NCBI GenBank assembly: GCA_026874595.1
Contig: CM049316.1
Coordinates: 17,135,839-17,199,838, forward strand
Length of the DNA stretch: 64,000 bases
DNA from: Sipunculus nudus
Taxonomy: Eukaryota > Annelida > Sipuncula > Golfingiida > Sipunculidae
Direction of reading: 5' to 3'
In this document: positions 12,541 to 47,663 of the stretch, piece by piece
How the letters are laid out: each line of letters opens with the position of its first letter
Numbering within the stretch: the first letter of the stretch is position 1
Translations under genes and position numbers: made by a program
The notes under the pieces: generated by a model
What the model saw: only the letters and a program-made list of their open reading frames with translations
What the model was told of the DNA's origin: nothing
The model's database searches: none

Positions 12541-13320
12541 GTTGCCTTTGGCTTAACATGGTAAAGTAGAGATGGTGTGGTATTTGATGGCGCACTCATC
12601 GCATTGGCACTCAGGTACACAACAAAACACAAGGCAGTGGCTAAGCAACAATGAATGTATTAACAGAAAATCGCAGAGCTCAGATCTACCTATCAGTCCA
12701 AGGTCTCAGCCTCACAACGTTAAATGTCCATTTTCAGCGTCCACAAAGTCCCAAAATCAACTACAGAAGGCTGGTCTCTAACTGTAACATAATGCCCTTG
12801 AACTGGTAATTCCACTGGATCAGCGCGCCGACTACAGCGAGCTCGAAAAGCACGTAACACATAGTTGCATACGACCCATCAAATGGTACTTCGACTGGGA
12901 CAGCGTGGCCTGCTACAACGAGCTGGGAACAGCACGGGCAGCACGGTGGATCGGCACTGGCTGGACTGGACTGGCTGGCTTCACTTCTGGACACCAAAAA
13001 CTGAATGACCACTGTGTGTATGCGACCCTTTTAAATATCCTTCTACCCTAAAGGCTCATCATATTCATAAGTCTTATACAATGCCTTGGAACCGCTTTCC
13101 TCCTTAGGCTCATCTATATATATATGAGCACGCTGAATAGCAATAGGCTGGGAACCATACTACCGTTTTGATGCCAGAGCCTTCGATATTACCATGGCCT
13201 AATTCACGCAAAACACCGGGGGACCCCCATTGAATTCCCCTTTTGTCTCACGACACAATGACCCTGTCTGGCGAACCGACTCTGTTCACAACACATACAG
13301 CTAAAACCATGAAGAGTTAA
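12541..13320. repeat. GC-richer segment with an internal 80-bp tandem duplication
   Basis: Base composition rises relative to both flanks. A block starting GGTAATTCCACTGGATCAGC at 12805 recurs in diverged form starting GGTACTTCGACTGGGACAGC at 12885. The segment resembles part of an old retroelement, but no family could be assigned and no intact frame supports a protein. Confidence 0.35.
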
Positions 13321-15100
13321 ATTAAACAAAATAGGGCAAACATGCCCGCATAAAACGATTCACCTCGTGACACACCGTTTTCGGAGAAAAGTATATGATA
13401 CTTTAGCATTGGAAAAATATACATCCGTATATGAAATAACAGATACAACTTAATTGAACCATAAGCTTTCAGTCAGGAATCGAACGAATTGCAAGTTACA
13501 GGCCTTCAGGTTATGCTGAAGCCTGTACCTCTATATATATGGTCAATTAGCCAGTTTGAGACGTGCTGTATTGTACGCTTGGATCTTAAAATCTGAAATC
13601 TAGGGTTATATTCAGTCTAACTGAATACGTGCCAATAAATTTAATCAGGGATGTACGGTCTTATAAACACTCATAACTTCGTGACAAGGGAGTGAAATCA
13701 GACGTAAGAAGGACACATAAACCAATTGTTCACTTTTGGTACAGGTACCAGACCAGTGAAGTCCACGGAAAAGGCAGTCTCACTGGATATTGATAAAAGT
13801 TTCCGAACATCCATCAAAATGTAACCATATATTAAGTGAGTAGGACAAGACATGCTCTACATTTGTCATTCATTAAAAAGAGTCAATACCCAACTTTTTC
13901 TTCTCGAATGATTTTATGTTTGTCAGATTGATTCAGGGAGAGATCAGCGTGATGACGTATAAGTAGAGCTTTGTGTTTTTCATGAAAACTAAAATTTTAA
14001 GACAGGGCGCCTTTGCAAAGCTGGGGAAAGTGTATGCAGGCGTTTAAACTGGCCACGGTTATGTTGTCATTAATACTATTTCCATGCAAACAAAGTACCT
14101 GATCTAAAGATTCAATATTAATATCTGAATGTTAGAATTGGATATATATCGTGTGAAAAGTTTATATCAAGCGATATGTACATAAATACCATGGTAAGAA
14201 TTCAAACATGCCGTTTTAACAACAATAAGACAATATATGCATTATAGTTTGTAATTATTTCCGTTTAATCACTGTTGCCAACGTTTGTCAGTTAGGTTTT
14301 AAAATATAGTATTATTAAAATGTTATAAGCTATCACTTTATAAAGTTAAAGTTACAATAAAGAATTGGAGAATAAGGACACACGGTATAACCAAGATATC
14401 GTAGCAGGCATATAATTACACCGACACATTCGTATGATAAAACAACAATTAAAGTTTTATTGTGTATGATACCGTTATATGATTATGATTATTATCCATA
14501 TACGAAATAAAACGTTTTTTTAAAAAAAGGAAATTATGCATGTTTGTTTTCCCGCGTCTCATAATGGTTCTGTGTCACGGGCCAGGAATAAAAGAATGAT
14601 ACAGCTTATACAACACCTGTTTGTGTACTTGCGCCCCATAAATGTTACCTCAAAACGCTCAATACTGAACCTAGCTAATTCCGATGAACCGGCTTGTCGA
14701 TCAATGCGGTTGTCCAAAAAAAGTCTACCTATAGGCGTCGCCCTAAAAGCTTATACGTATATAATCGTTGGAAAACCAGATGTATCAACAAAGGGTATGT
14801 TATTATTCTGTCATGGTTTTTAAAACGTTTGTCGCAGCTTTTTGTGTCCCAGGTATATATTCCCTTTATATCCGTTTAATTGTTGGTTATTCTGGGAACT
14901 GAATGATGAAGCTAATTCTTCCACAAGTCTAACAATGACATGTCAATAATAATCTTATTTTGAAGTAGATAAACTCGTTTGTGATGTGGTTCAAGATTAT
15001 GTGCTTTTTAATCTTTATATTACGGGATTTATTTTATCTTCATGTATAAATGTAGCAGAGATAGGAATGGAATAAACAAATACTGTGGTTGGCTTTATAT
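13321..15100. other. intergenic DNA, no gene recognised
   Basis: AT-rich. The only sizeable plus-strand frame (near 14.5-14.8 kb) lacks splice context and recognisable motifs. Confidence 0.45.
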
Positions 15101-15510
15101 TAGCGAGGCTGAATTTTCGCAATGTCTTCATTTTGGACGTTTCGCGAGGGTTTCATATTCGCGATTGCAGCAGAAACTATAAAATCTAATTGCAGTAGAA
15201 TGTTGTATTGATTTTAAAGTTAAAATGAATCCTACAAGATCTCACTCATTTCTGGTTCAGTCAGTAACTTATGACTTGATTAACAGTCGACATAGCCTCT
15301 GTGAGTGCAGCGTGTTATACAATAATTAATGCTTGGATGGATCAGCTATTTTCGTTATCATGTACAGATAAGGTTGTTGATTAGGTTGTTTCCAGAGGTC
15401 ATCTTATTTGATGTGACATCTTATTCACGAGGGTTTCATATTTGCGATTATTTCCCATTCGCGAATATCACAAAATTAAAACTCTCGCGAATAAATAGGC
15501 AATCACAATA
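15101..15510. repeat. TTCGCGA-containing repeat pair
   Basis: The phrase GAGGGTTTCATATTCGCGATT (21 bp, near 15148) recurs as GAGGGTTTCATATTTGCGATT near 15430, with further TTCGCGAA and CTCGCGAA words around both. This looks like two copies or two ends of one small dispersed element. Boundaries are not resolved. Confidence 0.4.
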
Positions 15511-16773
15511 AATGGAAAAATGTTACATAGTAATTCCTAAACACTGTAAACAATCAATAAACATCTTAATGTATATATGTTTGTATATATTTATTTGATA
15601 CCGTGTTTTATGTTTCATGTTAAACAAAATGCGTTGGAGGGTTTCATGCAGCTTAGCGTGAGATAATTAAAAAAAAATGATCTTGGAGTAAATGCATTTT
15701 AAATAAAGACATTTGTAATCATCAGAGCGGAAGCTGGCATGTAAATTCGGACACAGTGAAAATATAAGAAAGATCATAATTCATGTCTCTAAATCTGAAT
15801 ATAAAAAAAAATCCTAATTTTTAATGTTTTTTTTATTAAATGAGTTCCTATCGGAGTCTTTTACGTCCCTGTTATTTTTATGAACTTCCAAAGTGGCCTA
15901 TACTATTATTCAACACAACACTTCCATAAATGAGATGCTACTTTATCGTTGTCACGCAACTACTCTGTGACCACGCTTCAGAAATGCCGTTTATGGTCTT
16001 GTAGTACGGGTGAACTCGGCCCTATATGAAAACTGGGTGGGGCACTGTATCGTGGTCACGCAACTCCTTGGTGGTAACGAGTCATTAATACTCTTTTGTG
16101 GTCTTGAAATGTAGGTAAAGACTTCAAGAGTGTCGAACGATGGGTCATTTTCCATATTCAAACACAAAAGGGAGGAATATGACATTATTTTGGACATTTC
16201 CCGCAGTGTCTATCTAAATGTTACTTATCAGAAACTAGTTTATCCAGCGAGTGAATTCGACTTACGAAAGACCCAGGTACAGCTCTGCTCAATCATATAT
16301 AGAACTTACATATTTCAGGTTAAACTGCTCGCTTTTTGTTAAAAAAAGTTAATTATTATTCGCATATTCAGTCAGGGACTTTTGGTTTGATATTTCCGAT
16401 GGAACGTTTCTAAAACATGATAATAAATTATATCTTTTTGAGATTAAATATTAATGTAATTAATACTTAACTGAATACTTTTGACTTTCATGAGAGTCTT
16501 CCTTTCAGATTACTTGATTTTAATTTTTGGTACACCCTAAATGCATATCCATTCAATTTTCACATTTAAATTTTGTTTTGCTTTGCCATATACATGTATA
16601 TATTTGGATATCCCCCCCCCCCCCCCCCCCCGCCCAATTTTGTACGGTTGGCCGCACGAATCTAGGGAACTAATACATGACCTTTGCATTTACAAATAAA
16701 CATTCCATGCAGTCAATGGTGTACCGTTAAATAAGACGTGGGCGGATGAAGGATTTGAATTTAAGGCAAGAGC

Positions 16774-16813
<40 letters not shown>

Positions 16814-17700
16814 AACAATGTAGAAACATTTTGGCTGAAATTGTCCAATCTGGGACAGATTGGAATCGTTCTTCTGACATTATTAATTAATGTTAGAGGA
16901 AAATAATCTCTGTCAACACTCATAACGAATTGCAGGGTAGAAAAAAGGTTGTAGTCCTAATTAAAAGAAAATACACCCAGTTAAACCTTACTGCGACATT
17001 TGAGCTCTACAGAGCGTAAACTCCAGTCTGTAACTTCCACAAGATATAAAATTCCATGGTAACTGTAAGGTATCATCCCTGGCAATGTTCCTTCATTTAA
17101 GGTATCAGTGTTGTCAAAACCCCGATATCGAAAATCAAAAGAAAAGTTGTTTAAATTCATATAAGACCCCATAAAGCATACATTATTTTAAACCTGGTAC
17201 AGTGATCGTTCTGAAGATATAAATATTTTGTATTTTGCATTTATTTTCACATGATTTTGAAATATTAAAGAAAAAACGAGAAATCATAATTTTTGATTAT
17301 GTCATGTAGTTAAATATAATCCGCGGAAAATTTGCAAGCCCCAAAAATATTTGTATCTTAAATTTTATTTAATGTTACATAATCATGTGAAAAGGCAATA
17401 ATGATACCTTAAAAAATTCATCCAGATTATATAACTTTAAACCTAGTTCAGTTTTTTACCTTATTGTAAATGTATACATTTAATGTCTCGTTCATTTTAT
17501 AATAGCTGATACAGTAAAATATTTAATTGATTTCAAAATATTAAAAAAGTGTTAACTTATTAATATTTAATTTATAAAAGAAAGATGTATTCAATATGAA
17601 AGAAAAAAATATCTGGGGATATGTTCATTCACTTAAGATGAGCCCATGACTCGGTCTCACTTGTTGCAAAGAATAATTCAGTTGTGAATAGTTTATTTTG
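15511..17700. other. intergenic DNA with short simple repeats
   Basis: No gene is recognised. A duplicated phrase (GTCACGCAACT) near 15.95 and 16.06 kb, a poly-C run (about 16613-16631) and a GA microsatellite (about 16779-16810) are the only structures seen. Confidence 0.45.
16779..16810. repeat. (GA)n microsatellite
   Basis: About 15 GA units in intergenic DNA. Confidence 0.9.
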
Positions 17701-17712
17701 CTTTACTTGTTA

Positions 17713-18260
17713 AACAAGTGATCCGTGGGTCTCGACGCTCAGCTTAATTTGTCTATGGGAATATTTGTCTATATAAGCTTTATCAAAATGTAGATCCTGT
17801 GACTCTGAGCCTTGACCTTTTATTATAAATAAATGTCAATAAGGTTCTTACCCTACTGGTTGGTCAGCAAAAATATGAAACATGGAATGTTTTGGATGAA
17901 AAGGTTGATTTCAAGGTATCCAGGAGCTTGTTCAAGAAGAGAGTCATGTGAGCTTGACCTTTGACCTCGTTACGCAAAACAAATAGTATTCTTACCATAC
18001 ATGAAAGATTGAAAGTTTGTGATAAAATATGTTTGACATTGAATGCATAAAAATCTTTCCTAAGAAGTGGAACCTGTGATCTTGACCTTATGAACTCAAA
18101 ATCTACAGGTTTCTTTCCCTCTTATCGGTTAAGCAGTTTCTTAAAGATGAGAGGTGTGAAATTTAGTTTGGCCGGTATATCAGTACTGATAGGTGTTGCA
18201 AATATCCTGAATTTCCACTGATTTAAATTTGACGTTCAAGGTCAAGGTCACCAATATTGT
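17713..18260 (+). repeat. dispersed repeat family A, head plus TGACCTTTGACCT units
   Basis: It starts with AACAAGTGATCCGTGGGTCT..GACGCTCAGCT, a head that recurs at 47664-47695 and, inverted, at 37295-37328. The following sequence contains spaced TTGACCTTTGACCTC-like phrases, as at 49.3-49.8 kb. It is a non-coding dispersed family, probably a fragment of a larger element. Confidence 0.6.
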
Positions 18261-19506
18261 TATTTCTCCAAGAACTTAGCTGAAAAAAAAGATTACAAAA
18301 TTTGTGGAAATAAATATGTAGTAAAAGGAGTGAGGTTCATGATTATCCTTTATTGCAGTAACATTGACTTTAAAGATCTAGGTTTTTCAAATAAGTTTTT
18401 CACCAGTTTTAATTTTAGAACTAATACTATACTTGAACTTACGCCATTCTGGTTTTCATGACAACCCATTAACTCATTTTATCTGATTTTTACCAACTAT
18501 TCCAGATAAATGCCATTCTAATGTTAAATCCACATTCAAATAGGCTTATCCTATGATTCATATAAACGCATGTGCATAATATAAAGAAAATTTGCTGATT
18601 CATTTTGTAGTTATTGAATCATACTATTCTCAAGTGACAATGATGGATGTATTCAACAAACCCTCAAAAGATCATTTATATATGGCGCCACTATTCTTTT
18701 ATGCAAGAAAAAAAAACTATCCAAGATCTTCAGGCAACCTAATTTTAATAACACTTCATCAAGCCTATCTGGAATATTTTTACATATTTAATATTATTTA
18801 TTGGTTGCTGAAAACGCCCTGTAACCCGCAGATTATTGGCAACGTTGACCTGAATTCAGTTTTCCAAGGAAATCCCTTGTAAATGTCTGAGAATGCAAGA
18901 TTTCATGATCCTAGCTCTTACACTTACGATTTATGTCCTGCTAATAGACGGCCGGGGGACGACGGAAAGAGTACCACCGATATACCGCAGTTAATTTTCA
19001 GTCAGTTGAACTTAAAATGGGAATGACCGAGGTGCCGCATTGGTGCCCTGAATAACATAAAACCCCGCATGTGTGGAAAGGCACCATAACATCACACCAT
19101 TGATACGGACATTTTCTAACGGGGCAGGTGTCTTCCTTCTGTGGTATAAAAACAATGGTCAATAATCATCTTTTAAGATTGGAAATTAAACTGTTGATCA
19201 GTTATGTACAGAGGAGTAAGTATAACAGCTTCGAAGGGGATATAGATTTCTGTACTCTGGTCCTTACGAACAGTAGCAAGCCCAATCCAATGCATATATA
19301 AGGCCCCATACAAAGTCACATAACAAGCAAGAACCAGACCTTGACTAAAATGACTTCAATATTTGCCAATGCACGTCTTACTTAAAAGTACAGATACGTG
19401 GTATAAGACATAATATATGATTGCTCATGAAACAGGACCATACTGCGGCACATCTGACATCCATTTGTCTCAAAACATGCAAAAAAAAAATAAAAAAAAG
19501 TTTGAG
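18261..19506. other. intergenic DNA, no gene recognised
   Basis: AT-rich DNA. Frames present here (for example near 18.6-18.9 kb) have low-complexity composition and no splice support. Confidence 0.45.
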
Positions 19507-19514
19507 ATTGTACC

Positions 19515-20165
19515 TAGTGGTGGGAGTCGGTTCTTTTTTCATAATCGATCATCGGTTTGGGCAAACCGATCGATGATCGATTATTATTCGGTTCAGAAAA
19601 TATAAAGAAATATGCAATTATCTGTGAAACTGTACTTTCTTAATTCAGCCCGCATGTCTTAGTAATTCTACCTTAAGAAAAGAAGTGTTTACCTTATTTT
19701 ATATTTTCCTATTATAAGTAATATATGCTTTTCAAAGTTTCATTTTAATTATTTATAATAATCAAGAATTAACCACAATCCAGGACATCTACTTGCTGCA
19801 TAGGCCTGGAGAATTTATGTAGCATTATAACGCCATGCCCCCTATTGTGCAATGTACATCTCGTTACAAAACTCCCCGCTAATTCTGCAGCTCCCTGCCA
19901 GTTCACGGAGGTTTATTAAGTCCTCCGTTTTTGCATCTACGGTGTTAAATTCAGTTACATACGAAAGTTATTTGGTAATAAAGACTACATTTTTGAAGCG
20001 CAGAATGTTGTAAAAATGGAAGAATAATTTTAACCTATAACATAAAGGCATTCGGGAAAAAAACAATCATGCTTATGATGTAATCGATAGTTGCCTTTGT
20101 ATCGAGCGCTTGAAAGTGGCAGCAAACCGACTGACTTTCGATAAAACTCGATCGGCCCACCACTA
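19515..20165. mobile_element. non-autonomous hAT-type element with 8-bp TSD
   Basis: A 651-bp element whose termini are inverted (TAGTGGTGGG at the left, CCCACCACTA at the right). It is flanked by a perfect 8-bp duplication, ATTGTACC, at 19507-19514 and 20166-20173. An 8-bp duplication and short termini fit the hAT superfamily. No transposase is encoded. Near the left end lies a strong internal hairpin, with CGGTTTG and CAAACCG arms flanked by further ATCGAT pairs. Insertion must have been by a transposase in trans (inference). Confidence 0.88.
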
Positions 20166-20173
20166 ATTGTACC

Positions 20174-21457
20174 ACTAGTTTCATACAAAATATCACTTCA
20201 TCATCACTCGTGGTATCATCGACTGTTGTAACTAATGGGCTTCAGGATAAAAACAAAACGGCTTAAACATTTTAGGTTGCATAACCAGTCTTGTTAAACT
20301 GATAAAATTATGCAAGACCTATATATGTACACGACAATACATGAATTTACTGCTGAGAAACTGAAACAAATGATATGCTTTGGCAGTCCTAGAAATTTTT
20401 AAAATATGTGTAACGAATCTGGAATGTCTTGAATATTGGTGGCACCACCAGTCTTGCTGAGCTGATGAAATTTCCCGTGATCATTAAGCATACCTCATTT
20501 CAGGACAAAACATGATTCTTTCTGTCCAAATTCAAATTCCTTGCAAATAATGCGATATTTATTGACACATTTGGGCCTTTGTGTGGAATTTTCCCTAATA
20601 AAGATTTATAACAGTGTAAATTGACAAATGTATATATAGACTTACTGATGAACAATTTTTAAGTATAGGTTCAGGGGCTGTTGGTAGCACTGTCTATTTA
20701 ATGAGGATGAGGCAGAAGTGAATCCACCTCTAGACCTGCAACAGGTCGAGGAATAATTTTTTTCTCTTTTTTTATCATGTTTATAAATCTTCAGTGATCA
20801 TTTTATAATTTATGTACTGGCTCCTTCTGTGGGGTGGAAATAGTTTACTTTCTTTCTCCGGGGGGCCCCACTATCACTTAGGGGTTGAGAATACATGAGA
20901 ATCCTCCTATAATTGAGCACACAGATGCCACCTGTAGTGATAATTGTAAATTACTTGAACTGACCATGGCAGCAAAAGGGTGGCTGGACACAGGATGAAC
21001 AGTGTAATAGTATATGGGTTGCTTTTACTTGGTGTATATTTATGTAAAATTAGAATCTAACAAAATTTTAGGGACCTACGCAGGTCTAATCCACCCCCCC
21101 CCCTTTCAGCCGCGTTAATATTTTTAAGAATTTCACACCATTTTTTTCGGCCTGGAATCCCACTTTCCGGTGGTAGGGATGTTTAATAGCCAGGGGCGTC
21201 AATATAGGGGGGAATGGGGGGTATATATACCTCCCACTTTTTGGCAAGGGGGGGGGGGGATGGCCAATGTAATCATCCCCCACCCCACTTTTCATAGAAT
21301 AATATTATAATATTGCAAATGAAATATATTAATAAATAGAATAAAAAAATTTGAATCCATTTACTATAACAGGTTATATCTAAACCTGCTTAGAATTCAC
21401 AAAATAACTTATTTGAAATATAATTAAGTATATATATACAAATAATTATATATTTTA

Positions 21458-21464
<7 letters not shown>
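20174..21464. other. intergenic DNA, no gene recognised
   Basis: Mixed non-coding sequence with C and G runs near 21.09 and 21.25 kb. No coding exon is supported. Confidence 0.45.
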
Positions 21465-21496
<32 letters not shown>

Positions 21497-21526
21497 GAAT
21501 ATGTCACTCAGAGACGCTGAAAAAGT

Positions 21527-21600
<74 letters not shown>
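21465..21600. repeat. two long (TA)n microsatellites
   Basis: TA tracts at about 21463-21494 and 21533-21600 flank a short unique spacer. Frames reading repeated Tyr-Ile through them are artefacts. Confidence 0.93.
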
Positions 21601-21601
<1 letters not shown>

Positions 21602-21779
21602 CAATGCCATCCCCCTCACCCTGGAAGAAAAATTGACGCCACTGTTAATAGGTTTCATCAGTCCTGGTTTACACCTCTCCTTTTCCTAAATCCTTGATCC
21701 GACCCTGTTAAGTTATCAATGCGATACGAATGGAGCGTTTTTATTAAGCCGTCTTGGTTTCAGGTTTTATATGCATGGG

Positions 21780-21936
21780 GATAGGAATGTGAAAAAGTGT
21801 CGTTAAGCCCTAGAGTGAACCTCTGAGGTTCAATGAGATTACACCATTATGTCAGTGAGGCATCGGTGAGGTTGGAACCAGGGACCTTCAGCTTCGAAGT
21901 CCAAAACCTGAACCAATTGGCTGCGTCCTTCCCCTT
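21780..21936 (-). mobile_element. tRNA-derived SINE
   Basis: On the minus strand a tRNA-like head runs from about 21936 to 21866. It has an A-box-like GCAGCCAATTGGTTCAGG and a B-box-like GGTTCCAACC about 40 nt further on, the spacing of an RNA polymerase III internal promoter. A non-tRNA body follows. The head diverges from a foldable tRNA, so it is a SINE rather than a tRNA gene. Ends are approximate. Confidence 0.6.
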
Positions 21937-21939
21937 TTC

Positions 21940-24211
21940 TGATTGACTGGATGGGCTAATTTTTTTTTCAGATTTTGTGCTTTGACAGATTACTGTGTAG
22001 ATGAAAATCATTATTTTTTTTTATCTCAGAATAAATGTACGTTCAAAAGCATTAAGCCTAAGCATGTAAAAGAGTCAGACTTTCATGGTAATCCAACAGC
22101 CAATTTTCGCCGCACAGCTCGCAGGATATGTTACTTTGACCTAACTTTTTCAAAGGAGATTTCAGCTTTAATATTATGTAACTGGTAGTGCCATGCAAAC
22201 GAACGACGGGACGGCCTGATGTTCGACCCATCATAAAAGCTTAACATGGCCGAAAGTAAGAAGAGCTAAAGAGGGATTATCAAATATAACATTTGCTAGT
22301 GTCTTGGGGTTTTTAGCCCGCCGTCAGGATTTAGTATTAGTGGCTTAATGTAATATATAGTGGATGGTACAGAAACGGGACAGCTTCTGTGAATGCACAC
22401 GTGAAAGGAATTATCCCCCGCAATCCCTCGAATTTGACGTCAGCACGTAGTCATCAGTTGAGACATCTGTGCAGGAAATATAGCCCCTATAGTGCTCGGG
22501 GACTTCGATTTACCTAAAACTAATCGGAATGACCCGTCACCTTTATTGTTTACCTATAGACTAGATATTCTCAGTGTTTGCACTCTATACTGTGTGTGTG
22601 CTTCTATACTCCGGATGTTACACTTTCAAAAGAATAAATCAAAAAAAAAAAAAAAAAAAAAAGAGCCATGCAGAAAATCATTTAAGTCAATTTTCTGATG
22701 TACTTAACCACATGTATTTTTTTTTTATTTTACCTAAATTATACCATATAAAATAAATTTTGGATTTCCATTACCAGTTGAACATATAAATTCTATAAGC
22801 TTTCAAGTATAAACATCAAATTCCATGACATTTTAAGGGCTTTTTATGATGGGGAAACATGTTAGATTTTAAGATGCTTCTCAAGGTTGCAACTTGCCAT
22901 ACTTAAAACTAACAATGAAACAATTCTAAGTTAGCCCAATTCAATTCAATGATGTAAAAATCAGGCATTTATTGAACCATTATTGCATCTGGAACGTTAC
23001 TTGAATTGCTGCAGGCACAAATAGGGGGACAGATAATTGACAGAATTATATGCAGATATATATAAATATCCCATACTATTTAGGGAATTAACGATCAATT
23101 TTTTTATCTACTCCCTGTTCGAAAAATCAAATCTCTTTTGCAGATGATGCTGTGAAAGAGTTATTTATCTGTAAACTTTCAGTGTCCTTGTTGCATTACA
23201 GCCTAATATTGGCCAGTTAATAATCTGGGCAAGCCTTGATGACTTACTCAAGAAAACCAAAGCTTGACAGCAATCACTTTTCAGAACTATCCAAGGGGCC
23301 ATGGTTTTCTATCTTTGTTAAATAATCAACTAAGACTCACGGTTTCTGGAAGCAAGAACATATACCAGAACCCATCTGCATTTCAAATTAGAAGATCTAA
23401 GATCACTTCTCCGAGGTAATCATTTTGAATTGGTTTTGTTTTGAAAATGTGTCATAGACAATTCTTTTTTTTTTATATCAGGAGACTGAAAACTGGAATA
23501 AAGGTGGGGCACTTTGAAGTGACACCAAGGATATTACATCAACCTCCTTGATGACTCTTTAGGCCACTAACCTAATTTAGGCTTGTAAGAGAACATACCA
23601 GAACCTATCTGCATATTTTATATGAAGATCCCAGGTCAGTTTTTAAAAAAATTATGTCCTCGAATGCATCACAATGTTGGATGTAGTTTGAGCTCACACA
23701 ATATAGGTCACTATGACCTAATTTACCTAGGTCCTTTATAGATCTTTACCTTGAAGTTCCTCTAGTTCTAATAGGTCTATGATTTGTGCCCTGTTAACAG
23801 ATTGTCACATGCCCTGATTACCAGACAATGGACAAAGGCATCTTGCTATAGCTCTGATAACTTTCAATCATGGGAGTAAAAAAAAAAAACTTTATCCAAG
23901 AGCTGGTGACTGTTCTTGGTTATATTCTATCTTTTTCTATTTTTCTTATGACTTGGTGTCTTTTACTCATAAACACAACGGTATATTCAACCACTACATT
24001 GTATCAGCCAAGCACATACATCCAGTCATACACCATAAAGGTTGCATTCACTTATGTAAGTGAACATGTTATTCCTCAGAAATGCACAAATTGTTGTTGA
24101 AACATGTGACACTTGATAGTATGTACTTTACATATATATACTTTGAACCATATAACAGTATGTACCACAAGCATGCACTGTTTTGTACCAGTCTCTGGGT
24201 TTCAGACATTT
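21940..24211. other. intergenic DNA downstream of PSMB5, with a repeat-family tail
   Basis: No gene is recognised. The part from about 23.1 to 23.87 kb resembles the tail of dispersed repeat family A: it shares the phrases AGGTCACTATGACCTAATTT and GATTTGTGCCCTGTTAAC with 49.88-50.0 kb. A poly-A run lies near 22.64 kb. Confidence 0.5.
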
Positions 24212-46017
<21,806 letters not shown>

Positions 46018-46865
46018 GATGATTTTGCAGTCGCCGGTAACAATGGTCCGGGCTGAATGCAACCGTAGTTCCGCGCAAAATATTATAGATTGGCGCCCTG
46101 CTCTTATTTATCCCCCCCCCCCCACGTATGACATGCTGAGAGACCATGTGCACCAGGTCTCCTTCAGAGGGTTTATATTAATGTATTTCCAGAATAAAAA
46201 AGTAGACTTTAACTGGAACACTACCCACTTTATGTCCATAGGATTTTCCTCTTTGATTTCATAACGTTGAAGAAAGAAAGGGGGAAATTAATTGGACTGT
46301 ATAGAATTATATAAGAACTATCATATATATGCTTTATATGTTGCATGGACAGTTGTTCGGTTTGAGTGTACATGCCAAATTTGATAGTGGGTGCCAATAA
46401 AGTCACAAAACTCTATACGGTTTTGATGGTAATGTCTTGTTGACTATTTATTTACGTGTATGTATCGGAGTGCATAGTATGTGTAAATTGAACTCAATTA
46501 AGTTATATATTTTTCCATGCATCACGGAGAAATGCAAGGTATAAATCCGCCGGGTATTTTCCTTTCATATATATGTATATGAACAAATAAATGAATAGAA
46601 GTTTATTCTGAAATAAAAGGCCTCATGAAGGCCCATGGTTCTACAAAGAGCATGTGTTAAGAGTCATAAAAATTCAACAATAACAAAATGAACAGCGTAA
46701 CATGAACTAACATAACATGCATTAAAACGCAATGTTGTGTGAAAACCCATAGTTGCAATTTACAATCACATACAGAAATTTTGTATTCACATATTTCATT
46801 TCATTTAGAGGTCATGAATAATAACAATAATAATACCAATTATAATAATAATAATAATAATAATA
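46018..46865. promoter_or_regulatory. presumed PSMB5 promoter and 5' UTR region
   Basis: This interval lies immediately upstream of the PSMB5 start codon and ends at the CACTA-like element only about 850 bp away. No TATA box or other element could be assigned with confidence; function is inferred from position. Confidence 0.4.
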
Positions 46866-47534
46866 CACTCTAAATCCCCTTGTGTTAAAAATAACACAAA
46901 CTTGTGTTCCTAAAACACAAGTGCTTGTGTCTTATATGCACAGCGTCAACTTGTGTTAAAACAACACAAGAACTTGTGTCAAACCCAGTTTGACACAATA
47001 TTGGGTTAAATATAACACAAGTCTCTTGTGTTAAATGTAACATATTCTTGTGTTAAAGGTAACACAAACTTGTGTTATAATAACACAATCTAGTTGTGTT
47101 AAAAGTAAAACAATCTTGTGTTAAATTAACACAATATACTATTGTTAAAGGTGAAACAAATTTGTGTAAGATATTTTTGTGTTAAATGAACACAAGATAT
47201 TGTGTTATTCGTAACACACTCTTGTGTTTTATTTAACACAAGTAACTTGAGTTGTTTTGACAAAAGTTTTACTTTAATATAGGACACAATTGGTATCTAC
47301 CATACATAACCATACACCATGTGCATCAGCATCATGCAATAGAAAATAAAAAATGTTGTTATCAAATGAGTTTATTGTATTAAGAATTAAGTACAACACA
47401 TATGTTACAGACCTTGGTTTCCTGAAACAAATATCAACAGAGACATTTTCGAATTTGGGATTACCGTTTATGACTCTGTATTGAAATATATAGTGACACA
47501 CTGAACGAATCTGAGTTTTGTCCATGAGTAACTT

Positions 47535-47544
<10 letters not shown>

Positions 47545-47588
<44 letters not shown>
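47545..47588. repeat. (TG)n-(TA)n microsatellite
   Basis: Short TG units followed by about 20 TA units. Frames across it are artefacts. Confidence 0.9.
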
Positions 47589-47591
<3 letters not shown>

Positions 47592-47663
47592 AAGACATTC
47601 GGTCACGTAATTGTCTACAGGTGCATGTGCCAATATGTCTTGTTGCTGATATGTTCAGTAAAC

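Noticed and set aside
12761-13012. Minus-strand Cys/Pro/Val-rich frame
   Set aside because: It spans an internal 80-bp tandem duplication in a repeat-like segment; the duplication accounts for its apparent pattern.
13470-13540. tRNA-like sequence with a GTTCGATTCC box
   Set aside because: Only the B-box-like part is present; no A box or foldable arms could be found at the right spacing.
14536-14879. Overlapping plus-strand frames of 95 and 61 codons
   Set aside because: No recognisable motif, no splice signals at sensible places and overlapping alternatives of equal quality.
21455-21689. Open frames on both strands reading long Tyr-Ile repeats
   Set aside because: They are translations of (TA)n microsatellites; the same applies to frames at 47274-47679.
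46860-47260. Possible CRISPR-like array of short repeats
   Set aside because: The TAACACAA/TTGTGTTA words are palindromic, irregularly spaced and pair with an inverted array at 51.64-51.80 kb in a eukaryotic genome; a transposon end explains them.
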